In this document: piece by piece, positions 7,266-14,552 of the stretch
How positions within the stretch are numbered: the stretch's first letter is position 1
Layout of the letters: every line of letters starts with the position of its first letter
Assembly: GCA_000961805.1 (NCBI GenBank)
Contig: LADV01000122.1
Location: forward strand, 1 to 17,551
DNA from: Peptococcaceae bacterium BRH_c23
GTDB taxonomy: Bacteria; Bacillota_B; Desulfitobacteriia; Desulfitobacteriales; Desulfitobacteriaceae
Length of the DNA stretch: 17,551 bases
Direction: 5' to 3'
Program-made: the position numbers and the translations under genes
Notes under the pieces: generated by a model
Seen by the model: only the letters and a program-made list of their open reading frames with translations
Database searches by the model: none
Told to the model about the DNA's origin: nothing

Positions 7266-8363
7266 ATGTTAGAAGAAGGTAAAATCTCTTATAAACAATT
7301 GATTCTGCTTATTGTCATAAGCAGAATCTCTATTAACCTTACTTATAATCCGCACTTTACAGCTCCGCCGGAAAACCAGGATGTATGGCTGTCAGAACTC
7401 TTAAGCTTTCCTATTACATTATTCCTTTCTGTTCCTATTTATCTGCTCTGGAAGAAATTCCCGGACCAGACAATTATCCAGTACACCCAGACCGTGGCCG
7501 GCAAAGCCGGTAAATTGATAGGAATCCTTTATGTCTGGTTTTTTATTCATTTCTCAGCATTATCTTTAACTCAGTTTGGCAGCTTCCTTTCAACAGCTGT
7601 CATGCCCGAAACTCCTATCCTTTTTTTCGCGGTTTCTCTAATACTTTTATGTACCTACGCCGCCCGAAGTGGGATTGAAGTTATCAGCCGTGTGTCTGAA
7701 TTTTGTGTACCCATTTTCTTAATTGGAATTATGACAATTGTTTTGTTTCTAACTAAAGATATGAACCTTAAAGCCCTAACCCCCATCTTGGAAAAGGGTA
7801 CCCTGCCCGTACTTCAAGGTGGATTTACCATAGCAGCTAGATCGGTCGAAACGTTAGGGCTAGCTATGCTTTTGCCCTATTTAAACGACCGGAAAAAAGT
7901 AAAAACAATATTTCTGTTAAGTTTCGCCTTAATATCCTTGTTTTTTGTAATAATAACTATCTCAATAATAACTGCTTACGGATTTGAAGAAGCTAAAACC
8001 CGCACATTTCCCTTTTTTTCTGCAATTAAAATTATAAGTGTTGGTGATTTCTTAGAACGTATAGAATCAGTCCATATGGCGATTTGGACAATGGGTGTGT
8101 TTATCAAAGTATCATTATATTTTTATTTGGCTGTTCTGGGCCTAGGCCAGCTGTTTAATTTAAAAGACTATAAACCACTTGTTTTTCCAATAGGCACGGT
8201 AATTATCCCGTTAAGTATCTTGATAACACCCAGCATTGTCGAATTAAGGGAGTTTACTTCCTATAAGATCTATACCTGGTACGCCTTATTTTTTACCTTG
8301 TTCATTCCATCCCTTCTTCTTCTAACAGCTGTCATCAGGAAAAAAGGAGAAATGCAGAAATGA
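7266..8363 (+). CDS. gerB: spore germination protein, GerB family (B subunit), copy 1
   Basis: A 365-residue APC-superfamily membrane protein with about ten TM helices. It starts MLEEGKISYKQLILLIVISRI, typical of GerB (x-I-s-x-x-Q), and contains ENQDVWLSELLSFPITLFLS, KFPDQTIIQYTQTVAGKAGKLIGI, a MPETPI loop and the C-terminal REFTSYKIYTWYALFFTLFIPSLLLLTAVIRKKGE. B subunits bind the germinant in a pocket among the helices. It follows gerA by 42 bases, with AAAGGTAG upstream of the ATG, and overlaps gerC by four bases. A second copy of the same length begins at 9811 and aligns without obvious gaps at about 60 percent amino acid identity (estimated by eye). Confidence 0.95.
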   Translation: MLEEGKISYKQLILLIVISRISINLTYNPHFTAPPENQDVWLSELLSFPITLFLSVPIYLLWKKFPDQTIIQYTQTVAGKAGKLIGILYVWFFIHFSALSLTQFGSFLSTAVMPETPILFFAVSLILLCTYAARSGIEVISRVSEFCVPIFLIGIMTIVLFLTKDMNLKALTPILEKGTLPVLQGGFTIAARSVETLGLAMLLPYLNDRKKVKTIFLLSFALISLFFVIITISIITAYGFEEAKTRTFPFFSAIKIISVGDFLERIESVHMAIWTMGVFIKVSLYFYLAVLGLGQLFNLKDYKPLVFPIGTVIIPLSILITPSIVELREFTSYKIYTWYALFFTLFIPSLLLLTAVIRKKGEMQK

Positions 8364-9529
8364 AGAGGCGGATTCTCATCCTTATAACTTCAATCTTACT
8401 CCTAGCTATGCTTACAGGCTGTTGGAACAGAAGAGAATTAACTGCTTTGTCTATTGTTCAAGCAATGGGTATTGACAGGACAGAAAATAATGAAATCAGC
8501 CTTACCTTTCAGCTTCTTTTACCTGGTGAGCTTAAAGTGAAGGGAGGGGGAGGAAAAGGGGTGTCGATAGTTACAAGTACAGGGGAAACCTTATTTGACG
8601 CTCTTAGAAATGCGGCCTTGGAATCGGATAGAAAGTTATATGGTGGTCACATCAAGGTTGTTGTGATTGGAGAAGAAGCTGCTAAAGCGGGAATTATCCC
8701 TCTACTTGACTTTGCAAGGCGGGATCATGAGTGGCGAGAACTTCCCTACTTTTTTATAGCCAGAGGAGGCACAGCCAAAGATATCATCAAGGGTGAACAT
8801 GAACAGGAAAAGATTCCGGCAAAAGCAATGGAGAGCTTAGCCAAAGCGACTAAAGCCACATCCAAGCTGCCGAAAGTAAACTTACATGAAGTTCTTAAAA
8901 CCCTGTCCAGTAAAACTACGGATATGATTGCTCCAGGTATTCAAGTTATAGAAAAGAAAATTGATAATAAAACAAAAAAAATAATTGAACTAGATGAAAC
9001 AGCCATATTTAAAAAGGATAAGCTTGTCGGGTGGTTTGATTGGACAGAAACACGCGGACTTCTTTGGATTTTAGGGGAAGTCAAAAGCGGTATTATCGTA
9101 GTGGAATCACCTAAGGATGAGAAAAAGAAGGTTAGCCTGGAGATTCTCCGGGCGTCCAGTAAGGTTAAGCCTGAGATAACTGATGGCAAGCTGATGATTA
9201 CTGTTGAAGTAAAAGAAGAAGGAAATCTTGGCGAACAAATGTCTCAAGTATACTTAACTAAGCCCGATACCTTTAAGGAACTAGAAGAAAAACAGGCTGC
9301 CGCTATCGAGGATGAAATCAATTCCGCCCTGCGTAAAGCCCAAGCATGGGGAGTTGATATATTCCAGTTTGGTGAGGCATTCCACCGTAAATTCCCTAAG
9401 GAATGGCCGGAACTTAAAGAGAACTGGGATGAGGAATTTAAAAAGTTAGAGGTTACAGTAGAAGTAGACGCAAACCTTCGCGGGGTCGGCATCAGTACTG
9501 CCCCTGCCATAGCAGCAGAAGAAGAGTAA
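8360..9529 (+). CDS. gerC: spore germination lipoprotein, Ger(x)C family (C subunit), copy 1
   Basis: A 389-residue lipoprotein. A basic N-terminus and hydrophobic stretch end in the lipobox LTGC (Cys21), followed by WNRREL, the hallmark of Ger(x)C proteins. Downstream segments GIDRTENNEISLTFQLLLPG, KVVVIGEEAAKAGI, ETRGLLWILGEVKSGI and FHRKFPKEWPELKENWDEEF match the three-domain GerC fold. The ATG at 8360 overlaps the gerB stop and has AAGGAG ten bases upstream. The protein would be anchored at the outer face of the spore inner membrane and is needed for receptor assembly. Its last third is strikingly similar to the second copy (see findings). Confidence 0.95.
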   Translation: MKRRILILITSILLLAMLTGCWNRRELTALSIVQAMGIDRTENNEISLTFQLLLPGELKVKGGGGKGVSIVTSTGETLFDALRNAALESDRKLYGGHIKVVVIGEEAAKAGIIPLLDFARRDHEWRELPYFFIARGGTAKDIIKGEHEQEKIPAKAMESLAKATKATSKLPKVNLHEVLKTLSSKTTDMIAPGIQVIEKKIDNKTKKIIELDETAIFKKDKLVGWFDWTETRGLLWILGEVKSGIIVVESPKDEKKKVSLEILRASSKVKPEITDGKLMITVEVKEEGNLGEQMSQVYLTKPDTFKELEEKQAAAIEDEINSALRKAQAWGVDIFQFGEAFHRKFPKEWPELKENWDEEFKKLEVTVEVDANLRGVGISTAPAIAAEEE

Positions 9530-9543
9530 AGGAGAAACGAAGG

Positions 9544-9753
9544 ATGAAGGTTTTAGTTTTGATTCTTGTCTTTACCGGTATAGCACTTCTGGAAATCCCA
9601 GGGCTTCTTAAGAAAAAGCAATGGGCGGAACTCATCACTTCCTCTGTACTATTAGGTATTGGCTTCCTGCTAAGCTTGCTCCAAACAGTTGGAGTGAAAG
9701 TTCCAAATCCGAATAAAGGCATAGAGTTTTTAATCAAGCTAGTGTTTCAATAG
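9544..9753 (+). CDS. small two-TM protein of the ger operon (candidate D subunit)
   Basis: A 69-residue protein with two hydrophobic segments (about residues 2-20, VLVLILVFTGIALLEIPG, and 31-48, ITSSVLLGIGFLLSLLQ) separated by a charged loop LLKKKQWAEL. AAAGGAGAAACGAAGG before ATG 9544 is a good ribosome site, and the gene starts 14 bases after gerC. Germinant-receptor operons of several Bacillus species carry a D gene for a small two-helix membrane protein of this length that adjusts receptor activity. The similarity here is in size, topology and position; I cannot confirm sequence homology. It sits between the two B-C modules. Confidence 0.7.
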   Translation: MKVLVLILVFTGIALLEIPGLLKKKQWAELITSSVLLGIGFLLSLLQTVGVKVPNPNKGIEFLIKLVFQ

Positions 9754-9810
9754 GCTCTTTTTTGTTACTTGTTATCACTTTAAGTTTCTGATAATTGTGA
9801 GGTTTACACT

Positions 9811-10908
9811 ATGATAGAAGGCGGCCGTATCTCTCCTAAACAGCTTATTCTCCTTGTCTTTATCAATAGGATAATCATTGCCATTACCTACCTCCCGGTC
9901 TTGATGGCTCCGCCGGCGAATCAGGATGCTTGGCTGTCAGTCGTGCTGATGGTTCCTATCGAATTGTTACTCTCCGGGCCAGTTTATCTATTAGCGAAGA
10001 GGTTTCCAGACCAAACCATTATCCAGTACAGCCAGACTATAGTGGGGAAAGCAGGAAAATTGATAGGGATCCTATATATCTGGCTTTTCATCCATTTTAC
10101 TGCCATAACTTTATCTTACTTCTGCGAATTTTTTAACACTGCCTCGATGCCGGAAACACCTTTCCTTTTTTTTGCTATTTCTTTAATCATATTTGCTGCT
10201 TATGCAGCCCATAGTGGTATTGAAGTAGTGGGACGCATTTCTGAGATTGTTGCACCAATTTTTATGATTGCGATAATGATATTTGCCATATTACTTGTTA
10301 AAGAGATGGATCTTAAAGCCCTAACCCCTGTAATGGAAAAAGGATTATTTCCTTCACTTCATGGTGGATTATATGCCTCTACTCTAACGATAGAAATTGT
10401 AGGGATTGCCATGCTTCTCCCTTACCTCAATGACCAGCAAAAAGCGAAAGGCGTTTTTATATACAGTTTTCTGTTGATCAGCATCTTTTTTTTATTGATA
10501 ACAATCACAGTCCTCTCTGTTTATGGAGCACAATTAGCTAAGAATCATACCTTTCCTTTCTTTAGTACAGTCCGGCAAATCAATGTTGCTGATTTTTTAG
10601 AACGTCTGGATTCTATTAACATAGCAATTTGGTCAATAGGCATGTATGTAAAGATAGCCTTTTATTACTATTTAACAGCATTTGGGACAGCCCAACTTCT
10701 TAACCTCAAAGATTATAAACCGCTTGTTCTTCCGGTCGGCAGTATTATTGTCCCGTTAACTGTATTAATATCACCCAACTATCTCGAAGTGAGGGAGTTT
10801 ACCTCATACAGAATATTTACATGGTATTCTGTATTTTTCCTTTTAGTTATTCCATCGATCCTCCTTCTAACAGCTATAATTAGAAAAAAAGGAGAAAGAC
10901 AGGGATGA
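9811..10908 (+). CDS. gerB: spore germination protein, GerB family (B subunit), copy 2
   Basis: A 365-residue paralogue of the gene at 7266. It has the same start pattern (MIEGGRISPKQLILLVFINRI), the same RFPDQTIIQYSQTIVGKAGKLIGI and REFTSYRIFTWYSVFF landmarks, and the same C-terminal LLTAIIRKKGE. Differences cluster in the membrane helices, for example TALTLSQFG-type versus ITLSYFCEF, the region that shapes the germinant pocket, so the two B subunits may recognise different ligands. TGTGAGG lies just before ATG 9811. It overlaps the second gerC by ATGA. No second gerA precedes it, so this B-C pair would have to use the A subunit at 5643 or one encoded elsewhere. Confidence 0.95.
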   Translation: MIEGGRISPKQLILLVFINRIIIAITYLPVLMAPPANQDAWLSVVLMVPIELLLSGPVYLLAKRFPDQTIIQYSQTIVGKAGKLIGILYIWLFIHFTAITLSYFCEFFNTASMPETPFLFFAISLIIFAAYAAHSGIEVVGRISEIVAPIFMIAIMIFAILLVKEMDLKALTPVMEKGLFPSLHGGLYASTLTIEIVGIAMLLPYLNDQQKAKGVFIYSFLLISIFFLLITITVLSVYGAQLAKNHTFPFFSTVRQINVADFLERLDSINIAIWSIGMYVKIAFYYYLTAFGTAQLLNLKDYKPLVLPVGSIIVPLTVLISPNYLEVREFTSYRIFTWYSVFFLLVIPSILLLTAIIRKKGERQG

Positions 10909-12065
10909 AAAAGCGACTTCTTATTTGCATGACGATTATTTTACTCCTTTCTATGTTAACAGGCTGTTGGAATAGAAGGGAACTGGGTACTTTGTCTGTC
11001 GTTCAAGCTGTAGGTATTGACAGGACAGAAGATGACCAGATCAGCCTTACCCTCCAGATTCTTAAACCTGGTGAGGTTAAGAAGGAGGCAAAAGGCGGGA
11101 AATCGGTCTTTATAGTCACAACTAAAGGAAAAACGATTTTTGACGCCATCAGGAATGCTGCAATACAATTAGGCAGAAAGGGATTTTGGGGTCAAACTAA
11201 AGTTGTTATAATTGGTGAGGAAGAAGCTAAAGTGGGAATTGCACCCCTGCTGGATATGTATTTCCGTGATCATGAGGTTCGAGAGCAAATGTATATGTTT
11301 GTTGCCAGGGGCAAAGCTGCAGATGTTATTGAAGCAGAGCATGAACAGGAGAGGATTCCTTCCAAAGCAATCGAAAACTTAGCCAAAGCGACTTTTGCTA
11401 CATCTAAGGTTCCAAAAATAAATCTATTAGATCTTATGAAAACCCTGGTAAGCAAAACTAGCGACCCCATTATTCCAGGCATAAAAACAATAGAACAGAA
11501 AGAAGATGGTGAAGTAAAAAAACTCCTTAAACTCGATGAGACTGCAATTTTTCAAGAGGATAAGCTTAAAGGATGGTTTGATCATAAAGAAACACGCGGA
11601 CTTCTCTGGATTTTAGGTAAGGTAAAAAGCGGTATTGTTGTAGTCCAATCACCCCAAGACGAAACAAAGAAAGTAGGTTTGGAGATTATTCGGGCATCCA
11701 GCAAGCTTAAGCCTGAGATAACAGACGGCAAGCTGATGGTTACGGTTGAGGTGAAAGAAGAAGGGAATCTTGGCGAGCAAATGTCTCAAGTTGACTTAAC
11801 CAAGCCTGATACTTTTAAAGAACTGGAAGAAAAACAGGCTGCTGTAATCGAGGAGGAAATCAATACCGCGCTGAGCAAAGCCCAAGCATGGGGAGTTGAT
11901 ATCTTCAAATTTGGTGAGGCATTCCACCGTAAATTCCCTAAGGAATGGCCAGAACTTGAAGAAAACTGGGATGAGGAATTTAAGAAAATAGAGGTTAATG
12001 TAATAGTAGATGCCAAACTTCGCAGACTCGGAATTAGTACTAAGCCTGTGAAAGCAGAAGAATAA
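10905..12065 (+). CDS. gerC: spore germination lipoprotein, Ger(x)C family (C subunit), copy 2
   Basis: A 386-residue lipoprotein with lipobox LTGC (Cys21) and WNRREL, the paralogue of the protein at 8360. The first two thirds are moderately diverged (for example HIKVVVIGEEAAKAGI against QTKVVIIGEEEAKVGI), while from KPEITDGKLM onward the two proteins are nearly the same. ATG 10905 overlaps the gerB stop, with AAAGGAG upstream. It is the last gene of the operon; the terminator at 12122-12151 follows. Confidence 0.95.
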   Translation: MKKRLLICMTIILLLSMLTGCWNRRELGTLSVVQAVGIDRTEDDQISLTLQILKPGEVKKEAKGGKSVFIVTTKGKTIFDAIRNAAIQLGRKGFWGQTKVVIIGEEEAKVGIAPLLDMYFRDHEVREQMYMFVARGKAADVIEAEHEQERIPSKAIENLAKATFATSKVPKINLLDLMKTLVSKTSDPIIPGIKTIEQKEDGEVKKLLKLDETAIFQEDKLKGWFDHKETRGLLWILGKVKSGIVVVQSPQDETKKVGLEIIRASSKLKPEITDGKLMVTVEVKEEGNLGEQMSQVDLTKPDTFKELEEKQAAVIEEEINTALSKAQAWGVDIFKFGEAFHRKFPKEWPELEENWDEEFKKIEVNVIVDAKLRRLGISTKPVKAEE

Positions 12066-12121
12066 ACTTAATTGGTTCCCACCTCTCTGCAACATATATA
12101 ATTACAGAAGACAAAATCCAG

Positions 12122-12151
12122 CAACATTTACCATAGTAAATGTTGTTTTTT
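12122..12151. terminator. intrinsic terminator of the ger operon, probably bidirectional
   Basis: A perfect 10-bp stem CAACATTTAC / GTAAATGTTG with loop CATA, followed by TTTTTT on the plus strand, 57 bases after the last gerC stop. On the minus strand the left arm overlaps the last codons and stop of a small ORF that reads toward it. Confidence 0.9.
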
Positions 12152-12289
12152 ATTATCTAATACTTGTTTAACAGCAATGATCACGTACACGGTAAAAATA
12201 AAGGCACTTAATGATAGGATTGTACCAAAATAGGAAAATGGCTGTGCCCCACACGTTACACCGTATAACCACAAGTCCAATAGAGACAT
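12128..12289 (-). CDS. small single-TM protein, unknown function
   Basis: A minus-strand ORF of 53 residues from ATG (12289-12287) to TAA (12130-12128). AGGAGGG lies 10 bases upstream of the start, among the best Shine-Dalgarno sites in the window. The protein starts MSLLDLWLYGVTCGAQP and has one long hydrophobic helix (YFGTILSLSAFIFTVYVIIA) then a basic tail KQVLDNKK. It is convergent to the ger operon, and its last codons form part of the terminator stem. I do not recognise the family. It could be a true small membrane protein or the surviving end of a decayed gene. Confidence 0.45.
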   Translation of the reverse strand: MSLLDLWLYGVTCGAQPFSYFGTILSLSAFIFTVYVIIAVKQVLDNKKQHLLW

Positions 12290-12373
12290 ATCCAAAATCC
12301 CTCCTGTCCATGACCTTAGTTAACTGAATATAGAGTAGACATTCATGCCAAGTTTAAACCTAATACTTCTGCT

Positions 12374-12545
12374 TCAACTGATTAAGACTTTCCGGACTTC
12401 CTTGATAACTTCCTCACGTGCCCCTTGTTCAACCATTAAAGAAAAGGCCTACAGCAGAAAACATAGTTAATAAAGCAAGCGGAAAAGGTACCTGAACCTC
12501 GAGAATTCTGAATAATAAAAATATATTAGAAAAAGTCGGATCCAT
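12374..12545 (-). pseudogene. two overlapping short minus-strand ORFs, possibly one frameshifted small membrane protein
   Basis: A first ORF of 38 residues (12545 to 12429) is hydrophobic and ends PFPLALLTMFSAVGLFFNG. A second of 20 residues (12436 to 12374) in another frame is MVEQGAREEVIKEVRKVLIS, a charged amphipathic stretch. Joined by a one-base shift near 12433 they would give a TM helix followed by a charged helix, which is plausible for a small membrane protein. GGAGG is present but 28 bases upstream of the ATG. No family is recognised; chance is a real alternative. Confidence 0.25.
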
Positions 12546-12574
12546 TGCCTGCCTAATGTTAATACTTATTTACC

Positions 12575-12836
12575 TCCGGTAAGGGGAAAGTCCTTGTTGG
12601 GCAAGGTCTAACCAACCATCCATATCGAGTGTTGCGCCGAAACTGGTAACGGCTAGGTGAAGCTGGGCTTGGAGCATTTCCTGGCATGGATTCCTGTGTT
12701 CAGTTCGTAAACACCCACCTTATCGAATATTCAGAGGGAATGGCCGGCAAGCCGAGTGATTGATTTTTTTAGGAAGGGTTCGGAGGAGAAAATTGGATAA
12801 CTTGTAAGAGATGGGTGCTGCTAAGGTAATGCAACG
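12575..12836 (+). other. hairpin-rich segment, possible 5' remnant of a group II intron or other structured RNA
   Basis: No coding frame is convincing here, yet the stretch has several short perfect hairpins in order: CCTTG/CAAGG around 12592-12606, GTGTT/AACAC around 12697-12715, GGC/GCC around 12742-12753. It also has a GGAAGGGTTCGGAGGAG tract and at 12811 a start-like ATG reading MGAAKVMQRRSQ. From memory, domain I and the reverse-transcriptase start of some Bacillota group II introns look like this, but I cannot verify it. No RT domain follows: the frame stops after 18 residues inside the inverted repeat at 12837-12884. If correct, it is a truncated intron lacking the enzyme and domains V/VI. 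Confidence 0.35.
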
Positions 12837-12884
12837 AAGAAGCCAATCCCATATCATCGTCGCATGATATGGGATTGGCTTCTT
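12837..12884. repeat. perfect 21-bp inverted repeat with 6-base loop
   Basis: The left arm 12837-12857 (AAGAAGCCAATCCC...) and right arm 12864-12884 (...GGGATTGGCTTCTT) are exact reverse complements around the loop CGTCGC. Only TTT then ATACG follows, so a terminator role is possible but not typical. The perfection of the arms suggests recent origin or selection. Confidence 0.9.
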
Positions 12885-13123
12885 TATACGTATCAGATGT
12901 TATAGGGAGTATAAAGCTTTTATCGGCGGATAGTATAAGGCAATTGAAGCTCTTGCCTTCGCTTTTGCTGAGGTAACAAGCGCGAAAGCAGTGTTTTTGT
13001 GGAAGCCAAGTTTTCCATAATTTAATTAAACAATTAGAAAGTACAAGTTTTTAGTGGTCTCCCTTTACTTGGCTGAATATTGGATTGAAAAGCTCCGCTT
13101 AAGACACCCGATCTCGGCTTAGC
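12885..13123. other. no gene recognised
   Basis: About 240 bases between the inverted repeat and the methyltransferase pseudogene. Stops occur in every frame and I see no ribosome site with a following frame, no RNA gene and no clear hairpin with a T-run. Confidence 0.5.
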
Positions 13124-13660
13124 TTACTCCAGTTGCACAGGAGTGCTGCCCGGGACATACTTGAATTCCATATCCTTTACGCCTCTCCCCACAAAGAGAT
13201 GAAGCGTCTCGTCAGGGCACAGATCCCGAATCAGAGGGAATATAGCTCTCTTCCGGGGTAAAGCGGATATCGTCAAACCAGGTAGTATCGAAGAAAGACT
13301 TAGCAATGCTCAGGTTACGCTCGGAGTCAGGGATAAAGCTTTGCCGGTAAGCAATAGCATCGGGCAGGTCAAGATTGTACCAGCGGATTGTGCCGTATCC
13401 ACCCTGGAGAAGGTGGTGTCCAGCCTGGCTCCGATGTTGACGATGGCAGCCAGGGATGAGCTTGGATGTAAGCGCGGATGGCATCACCGATTTTGCAGGC
13501 CCGCACCACATAGCAGATTGCCGCTGAACTCCCCAAAAACTTTAGCGATGCTGTCAAAATCATAAGCACAGTTTTAATGATATTGATAGCCTGCCGGTCG
13601 CAGAGAATGTCGGGATTTTTTCTCACTGGCGGTAACCCTTCCCCAAAGGGGTAGGAGCAT
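13124..13660 (-). pseudogene. frameshifted SAM methyltransferase of the leucine-carboxyl-methyltransferase/Tcmp-like family
   Basis: Read on the minus strand, pieces in different frames line up with one family in the right order: STMLLPLWGRVTASE (from 13666), KNPDILCDRQAINIIKTV, YDFDSIAKVFGEFSGN, ICYVVRACKIGDAIRAYIQAHP, LAAIVNIGARLDTTFSRVD (the SAM-binding GAxLDTxxxRVD motif), GTIRWYNLDLPDAIAYRQ (the acidic DLP motif) and ERNLSIAKSFFDTTWFDDI. At least four frame changes are needed, the first at an A6 run near 13621. The C-terminal third is missing; the stretch ending PGSTPVQLE at 13124 is not recognised as part of it. It cannot make a working enzyme. The upstream start is also unclear: an in-frame stop lies at 13729 with no ATG between. 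Confidence 0.7.
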
Positions 13661-13962
13661 GGTACTCTGAATGCTGTGGGCGTCCAGGGTGGGTTGGGTT
13701 TTTATGGTAGAGTCCTTTTTTCTTTTCTAATTAGGGGAGATGTCTCGCTTAAGAGATCCTTTGAGAGCATTTTTTCAGTTGGGGCGTCTTATAGTTTAAT
13801 CCGCTTCCCTATTGAACATTTTTTTTCACTTGTTTTTGGCTTTTTCATTTTTACCACCCTTTCGGTAACCTTAGGAGAAATATAATTACTTCTAAGGTAA
13901 TTATATCATTAAATAACTCCTATAGTATATTAATTTACTTCAGGAGTTATACTAATCTGGAA
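13661..13962. other. no convincing gene; AT-rich region with palindromes before the HTH gene
   Basis: A plus-strand open frame at 13676-13885 lacks a ribosome site and has the phenylalanine-rich look of a chance frame. A 19-codon minus-strand ORF (13848 to 13789, MKKPKTSEKKCSIGKRIKL) has a GGTGG site but is too short to call. The right half holds the inverted repeats listed separately. Confidence 0.5.
13881..13950. promoter_or_regulatory. two inverted repeats, possible operator of the HTH gene
   Basis: TATAATTAC (13881-13889) and GTAATTATA (13897-13905) form a perfect 9-bp repeat with a 7-base spacer. ATAACTCCT (13913-13921) and AGGAGTTAT (13942-13950) form a second perfect 9-bp repeat with a 20-base spacer. 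CCTTAG/CTAAGG (13869-13874 / 13892-13897) adds an overlapping alternative pairing. They lie 76-145 bases before the HTH start at 14026, where an autoregulator often binds. No protein-binding evidence is available from sequence alone. Confidence 0.45.
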
Positions 13963-14025
13963 ATGTATTTTTTTAGTATTCTTATTGATACAATCAAGCC
14001 AAAAGCCAGTGGAGTGTGCAGAGAT

Positions 14026-14235
14026 ATGGTTAGAATTAAACTGTCAGAGTTACTTGGAAAACACAAAATGAATCAGAAAACCTTATCCAGTCTAACCGGA
14101 ATCAGACCTGCAACTCTGTCCAAAATGTATTATGAAGAGACCAAAAGGATCGAAGTCGACCAAATTGATAAAATCTGCGCTGTGTTTCAGTGCAAGATTG
14201 AGGATTTAATAGAATATATTCCTGAGGATAAATAA
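14026..14235 (+). CDS. small Xre/Cro-type HTH transcriptional regulator
   Basis: A 69-residue protein from ATG 14026, chosen because the domain begins here (MVRIKLSELLGKHKMNQKTL) and GGAG lies 11 bases upstream; an in-frame ATG at 13963 would add 21 residues of unlikely leader. It is a single Cro/C1 helix-turn-helix unit: KMNQKTLSSLTGIRPATLSKMY as helices 2-3, then IDKICAVFQCKIEDLIEYI, the standard end of this family. There is no other domain, so it would be a DNA-binding dimer. Similar stand-alone regulators occur in phage, mobile islands and toxin-antitoxin loci. Inverted repeats upstream suggest autoregulation; its other targets are unknown. Confidence 0.88.
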   Translation: MVRIKLSELLGKHKMNQKTLSSLTGIRPATLSKMYYEETKRIEVDQIDKICAVFQCKIEDLIEYIPEDK

Positions 14236-14262
14236 AACCGCTGTTTAGCGGTTTTATTTATC
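14227..14262. terminator. intrinsic terminator after the HTH gene, bidirectional
   Basis: A perfect 16-bp stem (GATAAATAAAACCGCT against its complement at 14247-14262) around loop GTTT. The lower stem supplies the T-rich tail in both directions. The HTH stop codon (14233-14235) is inside the left arm. Confidence 0.9.
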
Positions 14263-14552
14263 CTATGATTTGTATATTTTGCAACTAAGCAGGAATTTTA
14301 AAAAATATATCTAAATTTATAATTAAAATGTAAAGATAAGAAAAGAGATTTGTAATTTTGGTTCTACGATTGAGATGGTCGATTTGAGCAAGATACGTAA
14401 TGTATCTGAAGATAAATATTTATAATAAGGATCTCAACTTTCGCACCCCGGTTGTGCGAATAAAACGTTGATATAACTGGGTAATTCACTGATTCAATGG
14501 TGCAATTGACAAAGTAAACTTTTCCTTATCCCTTGGTTTATTGGCGAGGAGG
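14263..14552. other. no gene recognised; contains short palindromes
   Basis: An AT-rich stretch with many stops. It includes TTCGCAC/GTGCGAA (14440-14446 / 14454-14460) flanked by CAACT and ACGTTG, which looks like an insertion-sequence end or a small hairpin, and GATAC/GTATC near 14391-14406. No transposase frame is present. Confidence 0.4.

Noticed and set aside
13676..13885. Plus-strand 69-codon frame MGVQGGLGFYGR...
   Set aside because: No ribosome site, Phe/Ser-rich chance composition, and its 5' part lies antisense to the upstream part of the methyltransferase pseudogene.
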